Assembly: GCF_000495795.1 (NCBI RefSeq) | Contig: NZ_AWGD01000025.1 | Coordinates: 1 to 64,000 of the forward strand | Length of the DNA stretch: 64,000 nt | Reading direction: 5' to 3' | Origin: Asticcacaulis sp. AC460 | Lineage (GTDB): Bacteria > Pseudomonadota > Alphaproteobacteria > Caulobacterales > Caulobacteraceae | In this document: piece by piece, positions 9,581 to 17,859 of the stretch | Layout of the letters: each line of letters opens with the position of its first letter | Numbering within the stretch: the stretch's first letter is position 1 | The notes under the pieces: model-generated | What the model saw: the letters and a program-made list of their open reading frames with translations, nothing else | What the model was told of the DNA's origin: nothing | Database searches by the model: none | Program-made: the position numbers and the translations under genes

Positions 9581-10648
9581 TTAACTTCCGCCTGTCCCGT
9601 ACATCATCTTGGGATCACGCCATGGCGCCGTTGATGAGCGCAGCACGATATCGTGTTGGAGGATCTGATGCGGCGCGGGATTGGGCCATTCGCCATTGCC
9701 CGACAGTCGCGTAAACAGCAGGTCGCCCGCCGCTGCCCCCAGGCGAGCCACGGGCTGGCGCACCGTCGTCAAGGACGGCCACAGCATCTCCGCCGTCGGG
9801 ATGTCGTCGAACCCGACCACGCTCAAATCTTCTGGCAGGGTGAAGTTCAGTTCGTGCGCCACCTTGATCACCGCGGCGGCCATTTCGTCGTTCGACGCGA
9901 ATACGGCGGTCGGCCGGTCCGCCCGGTTCAGCAGGCGGTGGGCGCAGGGAATGGCGGCGAAATAGCGGAAGTCTCCGTTTTCCACCAGGGTAGCATCGAT
10001 CTCGATCCCGGCCTCTGTCAGGGCCTGTTCGAAGCCGGCATAGCGCAGCGTGGTGGCGGCATGGATGGGCAGGCCACGAATAAAGCCGATGCGGCGGTGG
10101 CCGATGCTGATCAGGTGCTGAGTCAGTTGATAGGCGGCGCGCTTCTCGTCGATGCGCACCGACGGGATGGTGCGCGACTCGACCTGGGGTGTTACCCGGA
10201 CATAGGGGATGCCGGCCTCTTCCAGAACGCCCTGCACCAGCTCATTGTCGGTCAGGGGCGCGGTCAGGACCGCGCCGTCCAGTTTGAGCCGGCGGACCAG
10301 GTCGCGGGCGCGGCGTTCGACATCGGGGCTTTGGTAGTCCAGTTCCTCGATGACGAGATGATAGCCGAAATAGCGGCAGCGCGACAACAGGCCCAGTTGG
10401 ATGTCTGAGGTATAGGCGCCGCCCGGATCGCCATAGAGCTGACCGATGACATAGGAGCGTTCGGGATTCAGGGTGCGCATGCCACGCGCCGAAGCATTGG
10501 CTGCGAAGCCCAGTTCGGCGACGGCGCGGCCCACCCGGGCGCGCATGTCGGCCGAGACATGCTTTTCGTTGTTGATGACGCGCGATACGGTCTTGATCGA
10601 AACCCCGGCTTTTTCGGCAACGTCGATGATGGTAGGTCTGCGGTCCAA
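9581..10648 (-). CDS. LacI family transcriptional regulator
   Basis: A 355-residue DNA-binding regulator. The N-terminal helix-turn-helix reads DVAEKAGVSIKTVSRVIN (residues 9-26), with a hinge region to about 60, followed by a periplasmic-binding-protein-like sugar domain with GFIRG and VVGFDDIPTAEML. The start is TTG at 10648 with GAGAAG upstream; no better ATG precedes the helix-turn-helix. It lies 10 bases after the halogenase-like gene and is probably cotranscribed. Neighbouring glucanase and sugar symporter genes suggest it responds to a beta-glucan breakdown product and represses this locus. Candidate operators lie at 12244 and 15152. Confidence 0.92.
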   Translation of the reverse strand: MDRRPTIIDVAEKAGVSIKTVSRVINNEKHVSADMRARVGRAVAELGFAANASARGMRTLNPERSYVIGQLYGDPGGAYTSDIQLGLLSRCRYFGYHLVIEELDYQSPDVERRARDLVRRLKLDGAVLTAPLTDNELVQGVLEEAGIPYVRVTPQVESRTIPSVRIDEKRAAYQLTQHLISIGHRRIGFIRGLPIHAATTLRYAGFEQALTEAGIEIDATLVENGDFRYFAAIPCAHRLLNRADRPTAVFASNDEMAAAVIKVAHELNFTLPEDLSVVGFDDIPTAEMLWPSLTTVRQPVARLGAAAGDLLFTRLSGNGEWPNPAPHQILQHDIVLRSSTAPWRDPKMMYGTGGS

Positions 10649-10658
10649 AAGTCTTCTC

Positions 10659-12233
10659 TTAGCGTTTGACGGACATGAAACGTTGGGCGGGCGGCTCGGC
10701 GTAGCCGTGATTGTAGACCTGATCGATCAGAGCACGGTGCGTCGGCAGGTCGCGCGCCGCCTGGTCGCCGATCAGGGCAACCTTGTCGAAGATGGCTTTC
10801 GCCTCGGCGATCTTGGGGTGGCTGTCGCGCTGGGCCGAAAGATCGGTCGCGAAGTTCATGCCGTACAGGATGTACTGATAGTTGAAGTAGGCAAAGGTAT
10901 CGATGTCGTCCAGTACGTCGAAGCGCGACGGCATGCGATGTTGCCACATGGCCAGGAGTTCGTTCAACTCGTCCGGTATGGTGGCCGGATCGCAGTTTTC
11001 GCGCCAGAAGGACTCGGGGCGCTTGCTGATACAGTAGTGAAGCTTCAGGAAGTTGACGAGCTTCTCGTTGCGCAGGGTCATCAGCCGGTTGAAGATGGTG
11101 GCGTTGGCGTCGATCGGTCCGGCATGGGGGAAGTATTCGGTCAGCATGCCGATGGCGACCTCGATCAGCATGATGCCGGTGGCTTCCAGCGGTTCAAAGA
11201 AGCCGCCCGACAGACCGATGGCGACGCAGTTCTTGATCCATTGCTGTTCGCGGTAGCCGGTGTCGAACCGGATCACCCGGGTCGAGAAATCGGTAGCGGT
11301 GGGGCCGACGTAGTTTCGCAGAACCTCTTCGGCGCGTTCGTCGCTGGTATGGTCGGAGCTGTAAACATAGCCGACGCCTCGGCGGACATCGAGGCCGATG
11401 TCCCAGGTCCAGCCGGCTTCGTGGCCGGTCGAGACGGTGTAGCTTTCGATCGGCGCATCCGGCCTGGCGTAGGGGACCTGACAGGCGATGGCGCGGTCGG
11501 TCAGCAGCTGTTTGCGCACCGATTTGTACGGCGAGCCCAGGGCCTTGCCGATCAGGACAGCGGCAAAGCCGGTGCAGTCGACATAGAGGTCGGCGTTCAG
11601 TTCGCCATGGCTGTCGGTGACGACGCCGGCAATGCTGCCGTCCTGCGCCAGTTTCACATCGTTGATGCGGCCCTGCAGGTGGGTGACGCCCATGGAGATG
11701 GCATGGCGCGACAGCAGTTTGGCGAACTTGCCGGCATCGAAATGGTAGGCGTAGTTGAGGGCGCCGCCGAAGCGGTTCTCATATAGCCGCTTGGGCGCGC
11801 GTTGGGTCTCGGCGACCTTCTTCTGCAGCGCCACGGCCTGGGCGAAGGGCAGGCGGGTGGCTTCGTCCTGCAGCAGCCAGTAGGGCAGGAGGCCGGCGCC
11901 TTCTACGGGGTAGGGCGGGTCGAAGGGATGGAAATACCAGCTGTCCTTCTTTTCCCAATCGGCGAAGCGGATGCCCTGTTTGAAAGTGGCGGTGGCCTCG
12001 CGCAGGAAGGTTTCCTCGTCGAGGCCCAGGGTCTGCAAGGTGGTGCGGATGGTGGCGAAACTGCCTTCGCCGACGCCGATTGTGCCGATCTCGGGTGACT
12101 CGATCAGGGTGATCTGCGGGCAGGTCGGTTTGCCGTGGCCCAGGACGCGCGCCAGGTAGGCGGCCGTCAGCCAGCCGGCCGTACCGCCGCCTGCGATCAG
12201 GACTCTGCGTGGAGACGTCATGGAGTTTGGCAT
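10659..12233 (-). CDS. Tryptophan halogenase family flavoprotein
   Basis: A 524-residue flavin-dependent protein. The FAD motif GGGTAGW lies near residues 15-21. A lysine in the ATFKQGIRFADW stretch fits the halogenase active-site lysine, and GWTWDIGL matches the family's WxWxI motif. Known members chlorinate tryptophan with FADH2 from a partner reductase. In Caulobacterales and Xanthomonadales, relatives often sit in carbohydrate loci near LacI regulators, and their substrate there is unknown. Here it precedes a LacI gene and follows a GH16 gene, so a role in antibiotic synthesis is not supported. Start 12233 is taken, but the ribosome-binding site is weak and 12221 is an alternative. Confidence 0.88.
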   Translation of the reverse strand: MPNSMTSPRRVLIAGGGTAGWLTAAYLARVLGHGKPTCPQITLIESPEIGTIGVGEGSFATIRTTLQTLGLDEETFLREATATFKQGIRFADWEKKDSWYFHPFDPPYPVEGAGLLPYWLLQDEATRLPFAQAVALQKKVAETQRAPKRLYENRFGGALNYAYHFDAGKFAKLLSRHAISMGVTHLQGRINDVKLAQDGSIAGVVTDSHGELNADLYVDCTGFAAVLIGKALGSPYKSVRKQLLTDRAIACQVPYARPDAPIESYTVSTGHEAGWTWDIGLDVRRGVGYVYSSDHTSDERAEEVLRNYVGPTATDFSTRVIRFDTGYREQQWIKNCVAIGLSGGFFEPLEATGIMLIEVAIGMLTEYFPHAGPIDANATIFNRLMTLRNEKLVNFLKLHYCISKRPESFWRENCDPATIPDELNELLAMWQHRMPSRFDVLDDIDTFAYFNYQYILYGMNFATDLSAQRDSHPKIAEAKAIFDKVALIGDQAARDLPTHRALIDQVYNHGYAEPPAQRFMSVKR

Positions 12234-12243
12234 ACTGTTTTTA

Positions 12244-12257
12244 TGTTAGCGTTATCA
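12244..12257 (-). promoter_or_regulatory. Candidate LacI-type operator before halogenase gene
   Basis: TGTTAGCGTTATCA is an imperfect palindrome around a central CG-type core, matching the general LacI-family shape (TGNNANCGNTNNCA). It is 11 bases upstream of the halogenase start, where a repressor would block transcription. This is a pattern match only. Confidence 0.45.
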
Positions 12258-12293
12258 GGCACGGTAACACGGCTCTGACAACAGGGCAAGTCC

Positions 12294-12388
12294 TGACAGG
12301 ACAGCGATGCGTCGCGAGTCAGTCATCATACGCTGCTGAATTAATGCAGTTTTTTGGTGACTGACCCGCGTTCGATGTCCTGTTGTCA
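12294..12388. terminator. Large imperfect stem-loop after GH16 gene
   Basis: The arm at 12294-12325 (TGACAGGACAGCGATGCGTC and onward) pairs imperfectly with 12358-12388 (onset TGACTGACCCGCG, end TGTTGTCA). The loop includes TTAATGCAGTTTTTT. It sits just past the GH16 stop on the minus strand and before the halogenase promoter, so it is probably a terminator or an attenuator-like structure; it could also be a degenerate repeat. Confidence 0.45.
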
Positions 12389-12412
12389 GGTGTCTTTGTC
12401 AGGTTCTCTGGA

Positions 12413-13351
12413 TCAGGGTTTTTGATAGACCCGGACATAGTCGATCTGCATGGCATAGGGGAAGGCGGCATCGTCGACGCCGCTGACGCCACCGAAATCG
12501 CCGCCAACCGCGACGTTCAGGATCAGGAACTGCGGCCGGAAGAAGGGCCATTCGTTGTAGTTGCTGGTGCCGTCGTTGCGGTAGCTGAAATAGTTGCGGC
12601 CGTCGAAGCCCATGGTGACGCGATCAGCGGTCCAGGTCATCTGATAGGTGTGCCAGGCCGAGCAGGCATCGGCGACATTGGAGATGACGCTCTTCTGGTT
12701 GTTGAGGACGTGGTAATAGGCCTTGGTGTGGACGCTCTGGTAGACCTTGCCGGCATTCCACCCGACATATTCCATGATGTCGATTTCACCGTCGTCGGGC
12801 CAGTTCGTGTAGGGCGCTGCCGGGAGTTGCCAGATGGCCGGCCAGCCACCGCGGGCGCACGGCACCAGGGCGCGGACCTCGACATAGCCATAGGTGTAGG
12901 TCTTTTTCGACACCACGCGGGCGGAGCTGTACTGCTGGCCGCCATAGTCCGGCATGGTGGTCAAGGCTTCCTTGCGCGCCTCGATCAGCAGCTTGCCGCT
13001 CTCGACGCGGGCATTTTCCAGGCGGCTGGCGGAATAGTACTGTTTCTCGTTGTTGTACCAGCCGGCCGAATTGCGGAAGGTGTCGTAGCCCCACAGGGTC
13101 GGATCGGGCAGTCCGTCGGTATTGAACTCATCCGACCAGGCCAGGGTGTAGCCGGTGGGCATGCCGCCGACCTCGTCGATGGCGGTGATGCCCGGGCCGG
13201 ACGCGGTGCTGCTGGAGGAAGACGAGGAAGAGGAGCCACCACCTCCGCCGCCGCCGGAACTGCCGCCGCCTCCACCGCCACAGGCGGCCAGGGTCGCCAG
13301 GGATACAACGGCAACAGCGGACAGGATTTTAGGGAAAGCGATAGGGTTCAC
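12413..13351 (-). CDS. GH16 family beta-glucanase lipoprotein
   Basis: A 312-residue secreted enzyme likely to cut beta-1,3 or mixed-linkage glucan such as laminarin. The signal peptide ends in a lipobox LAAC (C24), followed by a long Gly run and a Ser run that act as a flexible linker to about residue 54. The GH16 catalytic motif EIDIME is present (two Glu flanking an Asp, within DGEIDIMEYVG), and the sandwich fold continues with GWPAIWQLP and the C-terminal YVRVYQ typical of laminarinases. The start is GTG at 13351 with GGAG eight bases upstream. It lies between the symporter and halogenase genes on the same strand, as the extracellular step of the locus. Confidence 0.93.
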   Translation of the reverse strand: MNPIAFPKILSAVAVVSLATLAACGGGGGGSSGGGGGGGSSSSSSSSSTASGPGITAIDEVGGMPTGYTLAWSDEFNTDGLPDPTLWGYDTFRNSAGWYNNEKQYYSASRLENARVESGKLLIEARKEALTTMPDYGGQQYSSARVVSKKTYTYGYVEVRALVPCARGGWPAIWQLPAAPYTNWPDDGEIDIMEYVGWNAGKVYQSVHTKAYYHVLNNQKSVISNVADACSAWHTYQMTWTADRVTMGFDGRNYFSYRNDGTSNYNEWPFFRPQFLILNVAVGGDFGGVSGVDDAAFPYAMQIDYVRVYQKP

Positions 13352-13452
13352 GGGTCTTGCTCCGGCTAAAAAGTATGTCGGTTTTTGTTTCGCAAGACGC
13401 CGGTTTCCGGTCGTTGTGCTGACCTTAGGAGGTTTGTGACAGATTGGCTATG

Positions 13453-13488
13453 AAAAAATCCCGCCGGGAGAATCCGGATATGAAATCC
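13453..13488 (-). terminator. Rho-independent terminator of the symporter gene
   Basis: Reading the minus strand just past the symporter stop, ATCCGGAT copies form one stem, then TCCCGGCGGGA is followed by TTTTTT. The T run after a GC stem is the expected terminator form. Confidence 0.65.
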
Positions 13489-13491
13489 GGA

Positions 13492-15093
13492 TCAGTGGAA
13501 CCAGATGACGATGGCGGCGGTCACGCTCAGCAAGGCGATCGAGAGATAGCGGTAGTTCTTGTACCATTTGACCGTCTTCAGGTGCTCAGTTTCGGCTTGC
13601 CAGACGGCTTTGGAGAACATCAGCGGGCCGACCTTGACCGGATCGGGCGCCGGCCCCAGGCGGCTGCCGATAAGGATGGCGGCGAAGGCGACCAGGAAGA
13701 TAACCATGGCGGCGTCGAGATAGTGGATCGGGATCAGGTGGAAGGCGATCGAGTCGACGAACATAACCAGGCTGGCCGTCGTGCCTGCGATCAGACCGGC
13801 GCCGGCGCCGGGATTGTTGACGCGTTTCAGGAACAGGCCGGCGATGAAAACGGCGGCGATCGGCGGCACGAAATAGCACAGCAGGGATTGCAGGTACTGC
13901 CACAGCGTGTCCTTGAACAGCATGATCTGGGGCGCCCAGGCGATGGACAAGGCCATGATCACCGCCGTGACGATCTGACCGGTACGGACCAGGTCCTGTT
14001 CGGTCAGGTTGGGCTTGAAGCGGCGGACGAAGTCCATGGTGATCAGGGTTGAGGTCGAGTTGTAGATACCTGCCAGGCCCGAGACGATCGAGATCAGGCA
14101 GGCGGCGATGATCAGGCCGCGCAGGCCATCGGGCAGGACGTCGAAGACGATGTGCGAAAAGACCTGATCGGACTGTTCCAGGTTGGGCGACAGCAGCAGC
14201 ATGGCGGCGCCCGGCAGGCAGACCAGGAACAGGCTTGTCAGTTTCAGCGCCGCGCCCAGCAGCGAGCCCAGGCGGCCATCATCCAGCGACCGCGCCGCCA
14301 AGACCCGCTGGACCATCATCTGCGAGGTACACCAGAAATAAAAGCCGATCAGCGGAATGCCGGTCAGTAGTCCGGACCATGGGACCGTCGGATCGTCGAG
14401 CGGTCTGACCAGGGACAGTTTTTCCGCCGGCACCTGGGCCATCATGGCGTTCCAGCCAGCCAGGGGCGAGCCGCCGACCGCCGAGAAGGTGAACCAGGCC
14501 AGGGCCGCCACGGTGAAGACCATGACCAGGCCCTGGACCGACTCGAAGCTCATCACGGTGCGCAGGCCGCCGGCGATCAGGAAGCCGCCGGCCAGCAGGG
14601 AGAGCAGTGCGCAGACCTGCCATAGCGGCCAGTCGGGAACCATGATCTGGAACAGGATGGCGCCGGCGAACAGCCCGCCCGCTGCGTCCAGGAAGATGCC
14701 CAGCAGGCAGGCCAGGGCCGAGACATAGGTGCGAACGAACTTGCCGTAGCGCATTTCGAGGAATTCGGGGACGGTGAAGACCTGGGACTTGATGTAGGTC
14801 GGCAGGACGAAGGCGCAAAAGATGGTCAGGACCACCGCCGCCATCCATTCGTAGTTGAAGACGCTGATGCCGTGGGCGTAGGCCGTGCCGGTCAGGCCGA
14901 CCAGGGTGGTGGCCGAGATGGTCGAGGCATAAAGCGACAGGCCGATCTTGGGCCAGGTGGCCGACTGCCCGCCGAGGAAATGGTCGCGGGCCTTCAGCGA
15001 GCGGTGACGGTCGATCACGCCGTAGATGATCAGGCCGACGATATAGAGGCCGAAAACGGCGAGGTCGAGCAGGCTCAAGGTCCGCGCCGGCAT
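13492..15093 (-). CDS. Sodium/sugar symporter, SSS family
   Basis: A 533-residue inner-membrane transporter with about 13-14 hydrophobic segments. It resembles SglT-type sodium:glucose/galactose cotransporters: an N-terminal FLGGQSATWPKIGLSLYAS, a central SGLAGIYNSTSTLITMDF in the sodium-site region, and late YFVPPIAAVFIAGLFLKRV. It would import the sugars released by the GH16 enzyme. The open frame extends to 15384, but MPARTLSLLD at 15093 starts just before the first helix and has AGGGA six bases upstream, so I take that start. A palindromic LacI-type site lies between this gene and the divergent DUF885 gene. Confidence 0.92.
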   Translation of the reverse strand: MPARTLSLLDLAVFGLYIVGLIIYGVIDRHRSLKARDHFLGGQSATWPKIGLSLYASTISATTLVGLTGTAYAHGISVFNYEWMAAVVLTIFCAFVLPTYIKSQVFTVPEFLEMRYGKFVRTYVSALACLLGIFLDAAGGLFAGAILFQIMVPDWPLWQVCALLSLLAGGFLIAGGLRTVMSFESVQGLVMVFTVAALAWFTFSAVGGSPLAGWNAMMAQVPAEKLSLVRPLDDPTVPWSGLLTGIPLIGFYFWCTSQMMVQRVLAARSLDDGRLGSLLGAALKLTSLFLVCLPGAAMLLLSPNLEQSDQVFSHIVFDVLPDGLRGLIIAACLISIVSGLAGIYNSTSTLITMDFVRRFKPNLTEQDLVRTGQIVTAVIMALSIAWAPQIMLFKDTLWQYLQSLLCYFVPPIAAVFIAGLFLKRVNNPGAGAGLIAGTTASLVMFVDSIAFHLIPIHYLDAAMVIFLVAFAAILIGSRLGPAPDPVKVGPLMFSKAVWQAETEHLKTVKWYKNYRYLSIALLSVTAAIVIWFH

Positions 15094-15151
15094 ATCTTCA
15101 TCCCTGATCGTGTTATGATTTTCGCGAACTAGAGCATAGATTCGGAAATTT

Positions 15152-15163
15152 GAAAGCGCTTTC
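15152..15163. promoter_or_regulatory. LacI-type operator GAAAGCGCTTTC
   Basis: A perfect 12-bp palindrome with central CG, in the 106-bp gap between divergent symporter and DUF885 genes. This is the classic shape of LacI/GalR-family operators. The LacI gene at 9581 is the obvious candidate binder, which would place both divergent genes in one regulon. Binding is inferred. Confidence 0.6.
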
Positions 15164-15199
15164 CGCACCGGCTGGTCTGGCGCGAAGCAGGAGGTGACG

Positions 15200-16939
15200 A
15201 TGAAACGAGTCCTGTTGGCGGCGATGTGGCTGGTTTGGGTGGCTCCGGTTTGGGCCGGGGAAGCCGATGATCGTTTCGTCAAGCTGTACAGCGAGGAGTG
15301 GTCGTGGCGCCAGAGCCTGCTGGCCAGCAGCGAGGATGCGCTGACCGTCGAGGTGCCGGCCCATCTGCCCGACATCAGCGCCACGGCGCAAAACGAACGG
15401 CTGATCTACTGGCAGGCCATTCAGGCTCAGGTGGCAGCGATCGATCCGGTGACTCTGACGGCAGAGAACCAAGTCAACTATGCCGTCTACAAGGCCCAGA
15501 TCGACGCCTTGGTCGATCGGCAGGCCTTCCGCGACTATGAGATGCCGGTCAATTCCGACAGCGCCTTCTGGAGCGACCTGGTCTACACGGCCGATCTCGA
15601 TTTCCGCACCGAGCAGGATTACCGCAACTATATCAGCCTGTTGTCGGAGGTGCCGCGCTATTTCGACCAGGCCACGGCCAATATGAAGACCGGGCTGAAG
15701 CGCGGGTTTACACCGCCGAAGGTGACCCTGACCGGCCGCGACCAGTCGGTGCTGTCGGTGATCAATGCGAAACCGCAGGATAGCGCCTTCTACAAGCCAT
15801 TCGTGACCATGCCGGCCAATATGCCGCCGGCCCTGCAGGCGCAACTGCGGGCGGAGGGGGTAAAGGTCATCGATGACGCGGTCATTCCGGCCCATCGTAA
15901 GCTATTGGCTTTTCTGCAGAAGGACTATGTCCCCAAGGCGCGGATCAGCCTGGGCGCCAGCGAACTGCCGGACGGTGTGGCCTATTACCAGGCGAAGATC
16001 CGCGAATACACCACGCTGGACCTGACGCCGGACCAGATCCACGAGACGGGTTTGCAGGAGGTCGCCAAGATCCGCGCCGAAATGCTGGCCATCATGCAGG
16101 AGGTCGGGTTTGAAGGCGACCTGCCGGCGTTTCTAACCTTTCTGCGCAGCGATCCGAAATTCTATGCGCAGACGCCCCAGGCCCTGCTGGACCGGGCGGC
16201 GTGGATTTCCAAGACGGTCGACGGTAAGATCGGCGACTGGATCGGCCGGTTGCCGCGCCAGAGGTTCGGCATTATCCCGGTGCCGCCGGATATCGCGCCC
16301 TATTATACGACGGGTCGGGGCGGGCCAGGCGTCTATCTGGTCAATACCTATGACCTGAAGTCGCGACCGCTGTTTCAGTTGACGGCCCTGACCTTGCACG
16401 AAAGCGCGCCGGGCCATGCCTTCCAGATGCCGTTGGCGCTGGAGAATAAGGCGCTGCCGGAGTTCCGCCAGAAGACGTATATTTCGGCCTATGGCGAGGG
16501 CTGGGCGCTTTATACCGAACGTCTGGGTGTCGAGATGGGGGTGTACGAGACGCCCTATGACCGCTTCGGCATGCTGAGCTACCAGATGTGGCGGGCGTCG
16601 CGGCTGGTGGTCGATACCGGCATCCATGCCAAGGGCTGGACGCGCGAACAGGCCCAGGCGTTTCTCCGTGACAACACGGCCTTGTCGGAACATGAGGTAA
16701 CGACCGAGATCGACCGTTACATCTCGTGGCCCGGTCAGGCGCTGAGCTACTATCTGGGGCAGATGGCGATCTGGGACGCGCGGCATAAGGCGGAGGCGGC
16801 GCTGGGCGACCGGTTCAATATCCGCGCGTTTCACGACTCGGTTCTGGAACTGGGCAGCGTGCCCCTGCCGGTGATGAGCGCCCATATCGACCGGTTTATC
16901 GCGGGTGGTGGCGTTGGACCTTATCCGGATGAGGAATAG
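15200..16939 (+). CDS. DUF885 family secreted metallopeptidase-like protein
   Basis: A 579-residue protein with a signal peptide (MKRVLLAAMWLVWVAPVWA, cleavage after about residue 19). DUF885 proteins carry a zinc-peptidase-like helix; here it is HESAPGH near residue 400, with a downstream GEGWALYTERL providing the further Glu. Substrates in this family are poorly known. AGGAGG with five-base spacing supports ATG 15200 over the in-frame GTG at 15194. It is divergent from the sugar symporter and shares its promoter region and the operator-like palindrome, so it may be controlled with the carbohydrate locus even though a peptidase role is not obviously linked. Confidence 0.88.
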   Translation: MKRVLLAAMWLVWVAPVWAGEADDRFVKLYSEEWSWRQSLLASSEDALTVEVPAHLPDISATAQNERLIYWQAIQAQVAAIDPVTLTAENQVNYAVYKAQIDALVDRQAFRDYEMPVNSDSAFWSDLVYTADLDFRTEQDYRNYISLLSEVPRYFDQATANMKTGLKRGFTPPKVTLTGRDQSVLSVINAKPQDSAFYKPFVTMPANMPPALQAQLRAEGVKVIDDAVIPAHRKLLAFLQKDYVPKARISLGASELPDGVAYYQAKIREYTTLDLTPDQIHETGLQEVAKIRAEMLAIMQEVGFEGDLPAFLTFLRSDPKFYAQTPQALLDRAAWISKTVDGKIGDWIGRLPRQRFGIIPVPPDIAPYYTTGRGGPGVYLVNTYDLKSRPLFQLTALTLHESAPGHAFQMPLALENKALPEFRQKTYISAYGEGWALYTERLGVEMGVYETPYDRFGMLSYQMWRASRLVVDTGIHAKGWTREQAQAFLRDNTALSEHEVTTEIDRYISWPGQALSYYLGQMAIWDARHKAEAALGDRFNIRAFHDSVLELGSVPLPVMSAHIDRFIAGGGVGPYPDEE

Positions 16940-17124
16940 CTGAGTCAAATCGAGCGGTTGGCCGGGTGCGTTACGGTTGTTCGATCGATAGGAATGTTGC
17001 TGGTGTGTCGCTATTGGTGGGGTGAATATTATCTTGTTATTTCAGTATCTTGTGGTGGTGGGTTTATAATTTGATTCCGGTGGGCTGTGGCGACTGACTT
17101 CATCCTTTGCCTCAGCCTCGGCTT

Positions 17125-17859
17125 TCAGTCTATCGGATCGTGGCAGAAGACGATCTCGTGGTCGTTCAATTCGCGCAGTTTTGCCATCGAGGCACGCATC
17201 TCGGCTTCGTTATGATAGACCAGACGCGCCGCTCCGGAGGGGGGACGGTCCTCCACAACGGCCTTTGTCAACCATTGAGCGTCAGCCGCATAGACCAGTT
17301 TATGCTCTGGCCAGATCAGACCGGTATGGCCCACCGCGTGGCCGGGCAGGTCGAGGGTGATGAGTGAGCCGTCGCCGAAGATGTCTCGGTCCATGACTTC
17401 CAGCGGGGTCAGGCGCTGGGTGAAGTCATCCGGCAGCAGTTCGGTGAAGATGCCGTGGCGGACACGCTGCCAGGTCGATTGCGCCTTCAGTTCCGGCCAG
17501 CCGGCGGCCAGGAGACGGGCTTTCGGGAAACGCCTCAGGCCGCTGATATGGTCGGCATGGAAGTGGGTGATGAAGACGGCGTGGACGTCGTCGGGGCCGT
17601 ATCCCATTTGCGCCAGGATCGTTTCCGGCTGGTCGGCCAGTTTCGGTCTTATGGCGGCGGCGTAGAGGGTGAGGGGCAGGCTGCGGCGGCCGGAGGTGAC
17701 TTCCGGGCCGTAGCCGGTATCGATCAGGATGGGGCCGTGTTTCGGATGAACCCAGACCCCGAAACGGACGCCCAAGGTGACCTTGTCCCGGCGGCCGTTT
17801 TTCAGGACCAGGCGTTCGGGGACGGTGACCGTGGCGCTGTTGGCGAAGACCGGCTTCAT
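17125..17859 (-). CDS. MBL-fold metallo-hydrolase
   Basis: A 244-residue metallo-beta-lactamase-fold enzyme. The zinc motif HFHADH lies near residues 100-105, with later metal ligands in DLPGHAVGHTG and AADAQW and a final CHDP. The overall form resembles lactonase-like MBL hydrolases, but the substrate cannot be read. It overlaps the upstream epimerase by four bases (ATGA), so the two are translationally coupled. The 185 bases after it up to the DUF885 stop are G/T-rich with no gene. Confidence 0.88.
   Translation of the reverse strand: MKPVFANSATVTVPERLVLKNGRRDKVTLGVRFGVWVHPKHGPILIDTGYGPEVTSGRRSLPLTLYAAAIRPKLADQPETILAQMGYGPDDVHAVFITHFHADHISGLRRFPKARLLAAGWPELKAQSTWQRVRHGIFTELLPDDFTQRLTPLEVMDRDIFGDGSLITLDLPGHAVGHTGLIWPEHKLVYAADAQWLTKAVVEDRPPSGAARLVYHNEAEMRASMAKLRELNDHEIVFCHDPID

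Noticed and set aside
10659-12233. Halogenated antibiotic gene cluster
   Set aside because: No NRPS, PKS or flavin reductase gene is nearby; the neighbours are sugar-use genes.
13492-15384. Longer 630-residue version of the sugar symporter
   Set aside because: The extra 97 residues cross the LacI-type operator and the divergent promoter and are unlike a transporter N-terminus.
16940-17124. Small gene or RNA in the G/T-rich gap
   Set aside because: No frame with a ribosome-binding site and no stable palindrome was found.
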